A stretch of 64,000 nucleotides of DNA from an uncultured Paracoccaceae bacterium (GCA_913043905.1 CAJWNQ010000003.1:1-64000), one strand, 5' to 3'. Counted from the stretch's first letter, positions 28,481 to 38,167 are shown. Notes: generated by a model from the sequence alone, not told the origin. Numbers and translations: made by a program.

Positions 28481-31129
28481 TTAAAAGTTTAAAGATACAT
28501 CCCGGTATCCAGATTGGCATTTAGCCACAAATAATGCCTGTTTTTTAGTTAATTTTGCTTGATCACGTATTCCAATAGTTTTTCGCATAGTGCTCTCATA
28601 CTTTGATAAATTTGGTAATATATAAGTTTCCCCTCTTGTTCGCCATTCTTCTTGTTTCTGATAGGCTGAAATCGCTTTATCTAATTCTTTTTGAGCTTTT
28701 TCTTTATTTGGTGTTCGTGATTTAAGAGCACGGCGAGCTTTGGAGATTGCTGATTTAATATTATTCGCCCCTGCGACTTTACTAAAGCGTTTTCCAAGTT
28801 CATTTAATGGATCTACCATGTCTGCAGGTTCATTATTTGTTACTTGAGCTTTGCTAGACATCAAATCATCTCGCAGCATATTAAAATCTGTAGTTGCTTC
28901 TAAAATAAGATTAATTTCTGCAATTGGCTGATATGCCGATTGCGCATACTTTGTGTACTGTTGATAAGCTGACTTTTCTTTTGCCTGAAGGGCACGAAAA
29001 TCAGCAAGTTTATCAGACCATTCTACGGGGATAGATTTTATTAATAACTTTTTTTCTTTTTCTAGTTCAGTAATCTTTTCTTTATAGTAACTTGGAGACA
29101 TGCCTTCTTCTAGGTCTTCGATATCTGCATTTAGATTTTTGATCTCAGCATCATGGCGACGAATATTTCGCTCAGTTGAGCGGACTGATTTATGAATAGG
29201 ACGAAACAGTTCAGATGCTTCTTTTAATTTTACACTTATCATCTCGGCACTACGCAATTGTTCTATAGCCATGCTTACATTATCAAAGCTTTTCGCTGTA
29301 TTTTTGGCTATTTTATTGGGGAGTATCGATAAGTCGATTGAACGAGCTGCTTCTACACCAGAAATAATAATATCACCGTTAGCTTTAATCTCATTTGAAA
29401 CATACTGATCAACACAATAAGCAAGCTGTGGATTACGAGGGGGTGGTGAGTTTTCTGATAACAAAGCTACACGGTTAGGAAGGTAATTAACTAAACTTGG
29501 TGAGGTTGCCACAATTACCATTGCAAATATTTGCAAACCAATAAAAGGAATAACCCCTTTATACATGTTTATTGTTTTAACTGCTGCGGGAGCGATACCT
29601 CGTAAATAGAATAGTGCAAAGCCAAATGGTGGTGTTAGAAAAGAAGTCTGAATATTTAAGCCAATCATTACACCTAACCAAACTGCGGTAACGTTTGCAC
29701 CCGGATCAGCTAACAAGATAGGTGCAACAATTGGGACAACAACAACCGCAATTTCAATAAAGTCCAAGAAAAATCCTAAAACAAAAATTACTGCCATGAC
29801 AATAATAAATTTTGACCAAAATCCACCCGCTAAACCGTCTAAAAATTCTTTGACTAAGTGTTCGCCACCAAAGGCTCTAAATGCAGCTGTTAAGATTGCG
29901 GCTCCTAAGAGGATGATAAACACCAAAGAGGTTGTTTTCGCAGTTTCCATCATCACACCATTTAATGTGTTTTCGATTTTGAATGCGCGGTAACCACTCC
30001 AAATTAAACTTATAACCAAACCAATAGTGGAGATTACAGCTAAGGCGACACCTAGTTGGTCACGATTAGTATCCATTCCTTTTATATTTGTATCAAAGTT
30101 TGCCAAAATAAAACCAATGGAAAATAAACTAACCAATGCCAAAATTGCAGGGTAATAACTATTTTTTTGTCCTTCAGTTAATCGATAGCCTGACATAACT
30201 AAAGCTCCAGCAGCACCAATCGCTCCTGCTTGATTTACAGTGGCAATACCTGACATAATTGAACCAAGTACAAGAAATATCAATAAAAGTGGTGGAACAA
30301 GGGATAAAAATACTTTTCTAGCAAATGCACGATTGTACTTACCTGTGTATGGGACAGCTGGTGCAGCAGAAGGTTTTAAAAATGCAAAAACCAGAATGTA
30401 CAACATATATAAACCAACTAAAACTATTCCAGGAATAAAAGCTCCAAGAAACATCTCACCTGCCGATGTTGATGTGACATCGAATGCAGATGGCATTGAA
30501 ATTTCACCAGTAGTTTGTTTATGCAAAGCTTTACGAATGCTAGAGCCTTGATCAGCAGCAGAGGCTAACTGGTCTGCTAAAATAATTAGAACAATAGATG
30601 GAGGTATTATTTGCCCAAGCGTTCCAGATGCAGCAATTGTCCCAGTTGCTAAAGATTGTGAATAATTATTACGTAACATAGCTGGCAGAGAAATTAATCC
30701 CATTGCCACAACTGTTGCTCCTACGATGCCTGTTGTAGCTGCTAATAAAGCACCAACGAATACAACAGAAATGCCTAAGCCACCTCGGACAGGTCCAAAT
30801 AGGTTGGCCATTGTTAATAATAAGTCTTCTGCAATTTTTGAGCGCTGCAACATAATACCCATAAAAATAAACAATGGAATTGCAATTAACGTATCTCTTT
30901 CTGGTTCCCAATAGGTTCCGCGTAGGTTGGCATTCCCTGAACTTAACCACGTCCATGCGGTTCCCTGACTAAAGAAAGCACCTTGGTCACCAGTTAATAA
31001 ATAACCTGAAACACCAGCTAGAACTAAAGTAATAATTGATGCACCTGGCAAAGCAAATGCAACGGGATATCCAAACCCCAGTGCCGTAGCCATTAAAACA
31101 ATAAGGAGAAAGAGAAAAAATAGTTCCAT
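28481..31129 (-). CDS. TRAP transporter large permease (DctM) with ~300 aa C-terminal coiled-coil extension
   Basis: DctM motifs (PLFIFMGIMLQRSKIAEDLL, ATTGIVGATVVAMGLISLPAM) followed by a charged helical tail after ~aa 555. Confidence 0.9.
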   Translation of the reverse strand: MELFFLFLLIVLMATALGFGYPVAFALPGASIITLVLAGVSGYLLTGDQGAFFSQGTAWTWLSSGNANLRGTYWEPERDTLIAIPLFIFMGIMLQRSKIAEDLLLTMANLFGPVRGGLGISVVFVGALLAATTGIVGATVVAMGLISLPAMLRNNYSQSLATGTIAASGTLGQIIPPSIVLIILADQLASAADQGSSIRKALHKQTTGEISMPSAFDVTSTSAGEMFLGAFIPGIVLVGLYMLYILVFAFLKPSAAPAVPYTGKYNRAFARKVFLSLVPPLLLIFLVLGSIMSGIATVNQAGAIGAAGALVMSGYRLTEGQKNSYYPAILALVSLFSIGFILANFDTNIKGMDTNRDQLGVALAVISTIGLVISLIWSGYRAFKIENTLNGVMMETAKTTSLVFIILLGAAILTAAFRAFGGEHLVKEFLDGLAGGFWSKFIIVMAVIFVLGFFLDFIEIAVVVVPIVAPILLADPGANVTAVWLGVMIGLNIQTSFLTPPFGFALFYLRGIAPAAVKTINMYKGVIPFIGLQIFAMVIVATSPSLVNYLPNRVALLSENSPPPRNPQLAYCVDQYVSNEIKANGDIIISGVEAARSIDLSILPNKIAKNTAKSFDNVSMAIEQLRSAEMISVKLKEASELFRPIHKSVRSTERNIRRHDAEIKNLNADIEDLEEGMSPSYYKEKITELEKEKKLLIKSIPVEWSDKLADFRALQAKEKSAYQQYTKYAQSAYQPIAEINLILEATTDFNMLRDDLMSSKAQVTNNEPADMVDPLNELGKRFSKVAGANNIKSAISKARRALKSRTPNKEKAQKELDKAISAYQKQEEWRTRGETYILPNLSKYESTMRKTIGIRDQAKLTKKQALFVAKCQSGYRDVSLNF

Positions 31130-32112
31130 TAATGAGCTCCTGAGCCAGTCGGTATGTACTTACCACCCTCACCACGGTAATCTGCTACAGCAGCCATGAG
31201 GTAGCTTACAAATTGAATCATCATTGATACTGCAAAGATACCTAAAAAGCCTGCCATCATATATTTTAAATATAAACCAAATCCTGATTGTGTAGTTTCA
31301 AAGTTTAAGATTGGACTATTAATAATGGACGTCTTCTGTGCCATTCCAGTTAAAATAATCATCCAACATAATGTTATTCCTAAAGAAATGGTTCCAATTG
31401 CATTCACCCTTCCTTTAGATTTTTCTTTAAGACCTGCATAGACGATATCAACTCGGACATGGCCTTCTTCTAATAATGTATGGGCAGAAGCAAATAAAAA
31501 TAGTGCTCCATACCAGAAGCGAACAAGGTCTGACATGAATGCTTGTTCGTAAGAAAAAATAAAGCGAAAAATTACGATCAACAATTCACCAATAAGAATA
31601 AGTAGTGCTAACCAATGAAAGCCTAGGGTTTTCGTTCGAGTTGCTAATAAAACTCCAATTATCATTAATGGAAAGTGTACATAGGGCCCGCGAAATTGTG
31701 ATCTCCCAAGGTTCTTACCCATGGTTTCGCCTATAATATTATTCAACATATCTTCTACTCGAAGAAAGGCAATAATACTATCAACACAGCCTAGCAACAC
31801 AACCATCCAAAAAGCTGCACGTATTACAAAGGCATTCATATTGGAAATACGCTTGCTGTCTTGGCGTAGTGTTGTTTTGGGGCTATTAAATGTAAGTGTT
31901 ACTGCAAGAAAAACTGCTGCCGGATATAACATCATTTGCAGCACGCCAATGGTGCCACTTTGAAAAGATGCTCCTGGCAAGCCTCCCCAAAACGTAGCAA
32001 AGTTATTAAATAAATATGCGAACATAACCCATAAATTTGACCAACCAAGTGATCTTATGAACAACGGATTTGAAAACAAACCATTTTCACTTTGGACTGT
32101 TGTCGAAGCCAT
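31129..32112 (-). CDS. TRAP transporter small permease (DctQ)
   Basis: DctQ-like TM protein with LLEEGHVRVDIVY; overlaps the dctM start. Confidence 0.85.
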   Translation of the reverse strand: MASTTVQSENGLFSNPLFIRSLGWSNLWVMFAYLFNNFATFWGGLPGASFQSGTIGVLQMMLYPAAVFLAVTLTFNSPKTTLRQDSKRISNMNAFVIRAAFWMVVLLGCVDSIIAFLRVEDMLNNIIGETMGKNLGRSQFRGPYVHFPLMIIGVLLATRTKTLGFHWLALLILIGELLIVIFRFIFSYEQAFMSDLVRFWYGALFLFASAHTLLEEGHVRVDIVYAGLKEKSKGRVNAIGTISLGITLCWMIILTGMAQKTSIINSPILNFETTQSGFGLYLKYMMAGFLGIFAVSMMIQFVSYLMAAVADYRGEGGKYIPTGSGAH

Positions 32113-32136
32113 TGTTATTCCTTTGGGATAAAAATA

Positions 32137-32162
32137 GGCTAAGGCAGTTTTCTGCCTTAGCC
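32137..32162 (-). terminator. Intercistronic hairpin between dctP and dctQ
   Basis: GGCTAAGGCAG-TTTT-CTGCCTTAGCC perfect 11-bp stem. Confidence 0.65.
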
Positions 32163-32178
32163 AATGATAAAATCTAAA

Positions 32179-33261
32179 TCAACGATTCAATACGTTGTTA
32201 CGTTTATTTACGTAAGCTGTATCAGATAATGCAGTCCACGCTCCGATCTCTTCACGCGCTTTTAGAGTACTATCATAAATACGTGCTGAAAGTTCTGAAT
32301 GATCGCGGGCTTCTTCGATCACTTCTGATGCGGCTTCGCCGAAGCTATCATAAATGTCATCGTTAAATTCACGCAACTGAACGCCATGGTCGTTAACTAG
32401 TTTATTCAAATATTCACCATTGTTAGCATTTGTTTCGGCTAATGTACGAGAATTTTCTTCGTTACATGCAGCTTCGATTATTGCTTGATGCGTTGAAGAC
32501 AGGCTGCTCCACCAAGATGCATTCATGCCTAGCGCTAGCATTGAACCAGGCTCATGCATGCCAGGATAATAGTAATATTTGGCTGCTTCATAAAATTTCA
32601 TAAAGTAGTCATTGTAAGGGCCAACCCACTCTGTAGCATCAATCGCGCCAGAAACAAGATTTTCATAGATTTGGCCTCCAGGTACTGAGATTGGTGAGCC
32701 ACCCAATTTAGCCAAGACGTCACCACCCAAACCTGGGATCCGCATCTTTAAACCTTGTAGGTCTTCTGCTGAGTTAATCTCTTTGTTGAACCAGCCACCC
32801 ATTTGGACGCCGGTATTACCCATGGCAAAGTTTTTTAGACCAAAGCTGCCAGCTAGCTCATCCCAAAGTTCCTGACCACCTGCATATTTTACCCATGCAT
32901 CTATTTCACCAGCTGTTAGGCCGAATGGTATTGCAGTAAACGGTGCCCAGCCTGGGTGCTTACCTTTCCAGTAATAATCAGCACCGATGTATGCCTGAGA
33001 GTTACCAGAAGCTACCTCATCAAATGAGTCAAATGCACCAACCTTCTCACCAGCGGCAAAATAAGTTACTTGGATCTCACCTTCTGTGAGTTCTTGAATA
33101 CGAGCTGCCATGCGTTGAGCTGGCAGGCCCAATCCTGGAAAGTCTCGTGGCCATGTGGCAACAATAGCCATTTCGATTTTACTTTGTGCTACAGACGGAG
33201 CTGCCAAAGATGTACTAGCACCAGCAATTGCTGCACCTGTTAAAAAATTACGACGTTTCAT
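32179..33261 (-). CDS. TRAP transporter substrate-binding protein (DctP)
   Basis: Tat-like leader MKRRNFLTGAAIAGAS, LKMRIPGLGGDVLAKLGGSPI, EWVGPYNDYFMKF. Confidence 0.92.
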   Translation of the reverse strand: MKRRNFLTGAAIAGASTSLAAPSVAQSKIEMAIVATWPRDFPGLGLPAQRMAARIQELTEGEIQVTYFAAGEKVGAFDSFDEVASGNSQAYIGADYYWKGKHPGWAPFTAIPFGLTAGEIDAWVKYAGGQELWDELAGSFGLKNFAMGNTGVQMGGWFNKEINSAEDLQGLKMRIPGLGGDVLAKLGGSPISVPGGQIYENLVSGAIDATEWVGPYNDYFMKFYEAAKYYYYPGMHEPGSMLALGMNASWWSSLSSTHQAIIEAACNEENSRTLAETNANNGEYLNKLVNDHGVQLREFNDDIYDSFGEAASEVIEEARDHSELSARIYDSTLKAREEIGAWTALSDTAYVNKRNNVLNR

Positions 33262-33377
33262 TTATTTCTCCCTAAAAGATTATCAGATGCCATTATGCGG
33301 CTTATGTCAATTATTACTTATATAATAAGGGCGATATTGTGAAATAATTAACTTTTTTAATCGATTAAAAATACGTA

Positions 33378-33398
33378 GAATATCGAATATCGAATATC
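33378..33398. repeat. Three tandem copies of GAATATC
   Basis: GAATATCGAATATCGAATATC read directly, then a partial CAATATC. Confidence 0.7.
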
Positions 33399-33453
33399 AA
33401 TATCAAAAATGTCATGATTTTTAGTATAAATTTACAAAAAAATTTAAATTAGT

Positions 33454-33705
33454 TTAGTAGTAAAAAAGCATTATTTGCAAAGCTACATATGGCACTAAAT
33501 TAAATATTATAATCAGTATTTTATAATAGACTAATGCCCTAGGTATTTCTGAATAAAGCTTATTGGATTGGTCACTTATTAATGTATTCAAGATTTTTTT
33601 TACAATTTTTTTGAATATTGTAATCTTTAGGAACCCAATGGTTAAAAGTAGAATATTTAGTAAAAGCATCCAGCCAATAAAACTAACTAATTGTTCTAAT
33701 GTCAT
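33454..33705 (-). CDS. Small membrane protein (resembles DUF6868-type proteins)
   Basis: 83 aa, MTLEQLVSFIGWMLLLNILLL and FNLVPYVALQIM; last gene of a short-ORF run. Confidence 0.6.
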   Translation of the reverse strand: MTLEQLVSFIGWMLLLNILLLTIGFLKITIFKKIVKKILNTLISDQSNKLYSEIPRALVYYKILIIIFNLVPYVALQIMLFYY

Positions 33706-33751
33706 AATATTTTTCCTAATGAGTTCTGCGTATACCGTAACACATAAACAA

Positions 33752-33901
33752 TCATATTTCTGGAGAATTTTTCTTTATCAAATGGCTATGTTTATGCATT
33801 AAATGTTCTGATCTGTTAGGTATTATAATTTCAAAAATAATAGCAGCTAAAATGGAAGCCCAAAGAATACCGATTATAACGATTGTAACGAGTTGTTCCA
33901 T
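33752..33901 (-). CDS. Micro-ORF, single-TM peptide (MEQLVTIVIIGILWASILAAIIFEIIIPNRSEHLMHKHSHLIKKNSPEI)
   Basis: 49 codons; TAATG overlap with the upstream ORF. Confidence 0.5.
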   Translation of the reverse strand: MEQLVTIVIIGILWASILAAIIFEIIIPNRSEHLMHKHSHLIKKNSPEI

Positions 33902-34128
33902 TAAATGGCATTACAGTAAATTTTATTAGATAATATTGTTCTCTTTTTTATATTTATAATATGTTTTTCAATCGACTGATCAAATAGTTTTTTTTGTTTT
34001 AGATTAGTAATTATAGGTCTATTTTCCCGAGGCCAGTAACCCGCATCATCAAAATTAATATTAATTTTTAAAAAATTTGGGTATTTCAAAAATGAATATA
34101 TTAATAGTTTTTTTATGTAAGTGTTCAT
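33901..34128 (-). CDS. Micro-ORF, 75 aa hypothetical
   Basis: Overlaps both neighbouring ORFs (ATGA upstream, TAATG downstream). Confidence 0.45.
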   Translation of the reverse strand: MNTYIKKLLIYSFLKYPNFLKININFDDAGYWPRENRPIITNLKQKKLFDQSIEKHIINIKKRTILSNKIYCNAI

Positions 34129-34202
34129 CTGGTTAAAAACACTGATAATATAAAAATAATAGTGTAAATCGCAATTGGTATAACATAATTTATTCCAGAC
34201 AT
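34125..34202 (-). CDS. Micro-ORF, 25 aa hydrophobic peptide MSGINYVIPIAIYTIIFILSVFLTR
   Basis: AAAAGGA SD followed by ATG; stop overlaps the next ATG. Confidence 0.45.
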   Translation of the reverse strand: MSGINYVIPIAIYTIIFILSVFLTR

Positions 34203-34222
34203 TTATTTATCCTTTTATATGA

Positions 34223-34293
34223 CCCTAACAGTGCCAGGAGGTAACACTGCTAGGGGAGCCACGAGGGGGCGCTCTTCAGGTATTTCCAACCTG
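34223..34293 (-). ncRNA. Structured leader candidate: three consecutive stem-loops upstream of the micro-ORF operon
   Basis: CCCTAACAGTG...CACTGCTAGGG (11-bp arms, one mismatch), GAGC...GCTC, CAGGT...ACCTG; on the minus strand the first loop reads TTACCTCCTGG. Confidence 0.4.
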
Positions 34294-34440
34294 TATTGTA
34301 TTAGTAATTGATGAATATGCAGTAATAACTAGGAAAATTTGCAAACAGTATGAATATATGTGAATATTTTGTGCAGGCTCTTCAAATATCCTTGTTCCAT
34401 TAAAAATTATATGTGAAGGCTCGTTTTAAAGGTATTTTTA

Positions 34441-35124
34441 ATGACACATGTTATAATAGTTGATGATGAAAAAGAAATATTGGATCCACTTGAGGAAATG
34501 CTCTCAAGTGAAGGCTACCGTGTTTCAGCATTTTCTGATCCTAAAATAGCACTTGATTTCATAAGAAAAACAAATGTTGAGATTGCGATTTTTGATATTA
34601 AAATGCCTGAAATGAATGGATATGAATTGCTCACCCAAGCACGTAATATTCATCAAAACCTTCCTGTTATTTTTCTTTCGTCAAAGTCAGATGAACAAGA
34701 TCAAATTATTGGTTTTACTTTAGGTGCAGATGACTTTGTTGCAAAACCATTTAGTAAACATTTGTTATTATTTCGAATTAAATCAGTTTTAAAGCGCCAT
34801 ACTCCAGAAATAATAGCTATTCACAAACCTATAGTGTTTAATGAACTCTCGATTGATATAGACCGCCATCTAGTAACTTGGAAAAATGAAATTGTTAATC
34901 TTACTGTTACTGAATGTATGCTCTTAATTAGTTTAGCCCAAAGGCCAGGTGCTGTTAAAAAGCGTGAACAACTTATGGATGCAGCATACCAAGATAATAT
35001 TTATGTAAGTGATCGAACAATTGATAGTCACATTCGAAATATACGTCGAAAATTTGAAAGTATTGATAAGTTGTGTAATATTATTTCGACAGTCCATGGT
35101 CTGGGCTATAAGCTAAAGGCCTGA
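34441..35124 (+). CDS. OmpR-family response regulator (ChvI-like)
   Basis: VDDEKEI, phospho-Asp FDIKMPEMNGYELL, C-terminal winged helix DRTIDSHIRNIRRKFE. Confidence 0.9.
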   Translation: MTHVIIVDDEKEILDPLEEMLSSEGYRVSAFSDPKIALDFIRKTNVEIAIFDIKMPEMNGYELLTQARNIHQNLPVIFLSSKSDEQDQIIGFTLGADDFVAKPFSKHLLLFRIKSVLKRHTPEIIAIHKPIVFNELSIDIDRHLVTWKNEIVNLTVTECMLLISLAQRPGAVKKREQLMDAAYQDNIYVSDRTIDSHIRNIRRKFESIDKLCNIISTVHGLGYKLKA

Positions 35125-35128
35125 GCTA

Positions 35129-36673
35129 TTGCATAGTATATTAACAAAAATATTTGGCCTTTTGTTAATGTTTCTCATAGCTCTGTGGCTTTTCTTTTTT
35201 AGCTCAGACGACTTTGTTAAGAACGATATTTCAAATACAATAAAAAGGATAGAATCTTCGGCATCCTTCATGGGTAAAATTGCAAAACCACTATTAAAAA
35301 ATGATGAGACAGATGACTTTCAGATAATGTTAGCAATGTTTAATACTTTCAATGATGCTCAACTTTTACCAATTCATAAAGTCAAAGTTTATCGCTTTGA
35401 AAGGCAAACAAAGCTTGGTGATGGCTATGTTTATTATAATGGGACCCGACCTATTCTTAGATCGGCCATATCAGTTTCACCGTTAGATGCTATTGGAAAT
35501 CAGGGTAAGAAAACCAAATGGTATGCTTGGGATATTATTGGTACATTGTTTTCTTATTATAGAATTCTGACTGATGCGCAGGTATTAACAGATCCAATAG
35601 TTGCTAAAAGATCAAAATTTAATCCTCAATATCATGTAATTAAAACTGGAGAAAATACATATGACATTAGAGTATTAGCTCCGATTAAAATTAACCGTAA
35701 AACTGTAGCACTTGTTGAAGTTTGGGAGGATTATGACTTAAGGGATGCATACTTTAGTAGGAACGCGCTCAGAGTTCAGTTTTTGATTGGTATAAGTATA
35801 ATTACTTTAGTCTTTGGGCTTATACTTGCATTTTCCATAGCATTCCCACTAAGAAGGCTATCAAAACGTTTAAATCAAAGGTTAACACCAGATGATTTAG
35901 CAGAACAAATGGCTAATTTGTCTGTATCTAAATTTGCGTCTCGAAAAGATGAAATTGGACTTTTGCATAATAATCTTGTCGAATTAACAGGACAAATCAC
36001 AAGACTTTTCCAAGATAAAGAGCAATTTGCAGCGGACGTCTCACATGAGTTAAAGAATCCTATAGCTTCTATAATAGCTCATGTTGAGAATAACTTAGAA
36101 GCTGAAGATGATCATAAAATAAAAGCACTTTTAAAAATTAAAAATCAAGCAATTAGAATGAACAAACTTGTATCTGACATTTCGGAAGCAGCAATAGTTG
36201 ATCATGAAATTGTAGCAAAAAAACGAGTAAAATTTAATATAAGTAATGTAATTGATGATATTACTAATCACTATATTGATGAATTGAGAAAATCTCAGAT
36301 TACTTTGGAAGTGGATTTACAAAAAAATATTTATTTTAATGGATTGCCAGATAGAATAGCTCAAATTTTAATTAATCTCATTGAAAATGCAATTAGTTTT
36401 ACAAAGCCTGTAGGGTCAATACGTGTATCTCTACGAAAGAGATGGGGAAGGCCTTTGATGCTAATCGTTGAAGACAGTGGGCCTGGGGTAAAGGTTGAAA
36501 TGAGAGATCTAATTTTTGATAGATTTTTTTCATCGCGGACTGGACATACTGTAGTTAAAAATAGTTCAGGCCTGGGTCTATTTATGTGCCGTGAGATTGC
36601 TGAAGCTCATGAGGGCAAAGTTGATATTGAAACATCTTATTTGGGTGGTGCTAAGTTTACTGTAACTCTATAA
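35129..36673 (+). CDS. Sensor histidine kinase (ChvG-like); TTG start
   Basis: HAMP region, H-box FAADVSHELKNPIASI, N-box NLIENAISF, SGLGLFMCREIAEAH. Confidence 0.9.
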   Translation: MHSILTKIFGLLLMFLIALWLFFFSSDDFVKNDISNTIKRIESSASFMGKIAKPLLKNDETDDFQIMLAMFNTFNDAQLLPIHKVKVYRFERQTKLGDGYVYYNGTRPILRSAISVSPLDAIGNQGKKTKWYAWDIIGTLFSYYRILTDAQVLTDPIVAKRSKFNPQYHVIKTGENTYDIRVLAPIKINRKTVALVEVWEDYDLRDAYFSRNALRVQFLIGISIITLVFGLILAFSIAFPLRRLSKRLNQRLTPDDLAEQMANLSVSKFASRKDEIGLLHNNLVELTGQITRLFQDKEQFAADVSHELKNPIASIIAHVENNLEAEDDHKIKALLKIKNQAIRMNKLVSDISEAAIVDHEIVAKKRVKFNISNVIDDITNHYIDELRKSQITLEVDLQKNIYFNGLPDRIAQILINLIENAISFTKPVGSIRVSLRKRWGRPLMLIVEDSGPGVKVEMRDLIFDRFFSSRTGHTVVKNSSGLGLFMCREIAEAHEGKVDIETSYLGGAKFTVTL

Positions 36674-36741
36674 TTTTTCACGAAAAATAATATTAATGAG
36701 ATTTTAAGATTAGATCTGATAATAATTTTGATTTAATAAAA

Positions 36742-36757
36742 TTTACCATTTGATAAA
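36742..36757. promoter_or_regulatory. Degenerate RutR-like box TTTACCATTTGATAAA within a larger palindrome (36737..36762)
   Basis: 13/16 match to TTGACCATTTGGTCAA, upstream of preT; flanking TAAAATTTA/TAAATTTTA arms. Confidence 0.4.
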
Positions 36758-36810
36758 TTTTATTAATAAATGTATCCTATGATCAGTTGTGATAATTTTG
36801 GGGGACAAAA

Positions 36811-38145
36811 ATGAATCATTCAACGTCAACGGCAGGTATAGTTTCTGGTCGTCTTAATGCTAACGCGTTAGTGGAAAATTTTGACGATCTACATGCGCCA
36901 CTTTCAAAGCATGAAGCATTAGTTGCTTCAGATCGTTGTTATTTTTGTCACGATGCGCCTTGTATGACTGCATGCCCTACGTCTATTGATATTCCATTAT
37001 TTATTCGCCAGATATCTACAGGAACGGCTGAAGCTTCAGCGAAGACTATTTTTTCTCAAAATATATTAGGTGGCATGTGTGCGCGTGTTTGCCCAACAGA
37101 AACATTATGTGAAGAAGTTTGTGTTCGTGAGGTTTCTGAAGGTAAACCTGTCGAAATTGGCCGGTTACAAAGGTTTGCAACAGACCGACTAATGTCACAA
37201 AATATTCATCCATTTGTACGCGCTAATAATACAGATAAAAAAATAGCTATAATTGGCTCTGGCCCAGCTGGATTGGCATGTGCACACAAACTGGCGACTT
37301 ATGGCCATGACGTGACAATTTTTGAAGCACGCAAAAAAGGTGGAGGTTTAAATGAATTTGGAATTGCTACTTACAAGTCAATAAATGATTTTGCGCAAAA
37401 AGAACTTGATTGGCTTTTATCTATTGGCGGTATTAAAGTTGAGTATGATAAAGCAATTGGAAAAGATATCAGTCTAAGTCAAGTGCAGTCTGATTATGAT
37501 GCAGTCTTCATTGGCATGGGCTTATCTGGAGTTAATGCACTACGTTGTGAAGGTGAAAATATGGCTAACGTGGATGACGCGGTCACCTTCATATCAGACC
37601 TACGCCAAACAGAAAATTTATCTAAAGTTCAAGTGGGACGTAATATTGTAGTTATTGGGGGTGGAATGACTGCTGTGGATGCTGCTGTACAATCTAAACT
37701 TCTGGGTGCGCAGAATGTATCGTTAGTTTATCGCCGTGGAAAAGAAAATATGAGTGCGTCAGTTTATGAGCAAGAACTGGCAACATCCAAGGGTGTCCGT
37801 ATAATTTATAACGCACAACCACTAAAGGTTTTGGTAAACGGATCTGGTCTGGATGTTGAGTTTGGATATACGGAAACAATTAATGGGAAATTAGAACAAA
37901 CAGGTGAAAAGTTTAATATAAATGCTGATCAAGTATTTAAGGCTATTGGACAAAATTTAAGTGGTGCATCTGAAATTTTAACTTTGTCAGGTGGAAAAAT
38001 TCAAATCGATGAAAATGGGTGTACAAGTGTACCAAATGTTTGGGCTGGTGGTGATTGTGCAACGGGAGGTGATGATCTTACCGTTACTGCCGTAGCTGAA
38101 GGTCGCGATGCGGCAATTAACATTAACACAATGCTTTTGAGCTAG
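36811..38145 (+). CDS. preT: NAD-dependent dihydropyrimidine dehydrogenase subunit PreT
   Basis: Cys cluster RCYFCHDAPCMTACPTSIDIPLFIRQI, GSGPAGLACAHKLA, paired with preA. Confidence 0.92.
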   Translation: MNHSTSTAGIVSGRLNANALVENFDDLHAPLSKHEALVASDRCYFCHDAPCMTACPTSIDIPLFIRQISTGTAEASAKTIFSQNILGGMCARVCPTETLCEEVCVREVSEGKPVEIGRLQRFATDRLMSQNIHPFVRANNTDKKIAIIGSGPAGLACAHKLATYGHDVTIFEARKKGGGLNEFGIATYKSINDFAQKELDWLLSIGGIKVEYDKAIGKDISLSQVQSDYDAVFIGMGLSGVNALRCEGENMANVDDAVTFISDLRQTENLSKVQVGRNIVVIGGGMTAVDAAVQSKLLGAQNVSLVYRRGKENMSASVYEQELATSKGVRIIYNAQPLKVLVNGSGLDVEFGYTETINGKLEQTGEKFNINADQVFKAIGQNLSGASEILTLSGGKIQIDENGCTSVPNVWAGGDCATGGDDLTVTAVAEGRDAAININTMLLS

Positions 38146-38167
38146 AATAGGAAAGAAGGTTAATACT

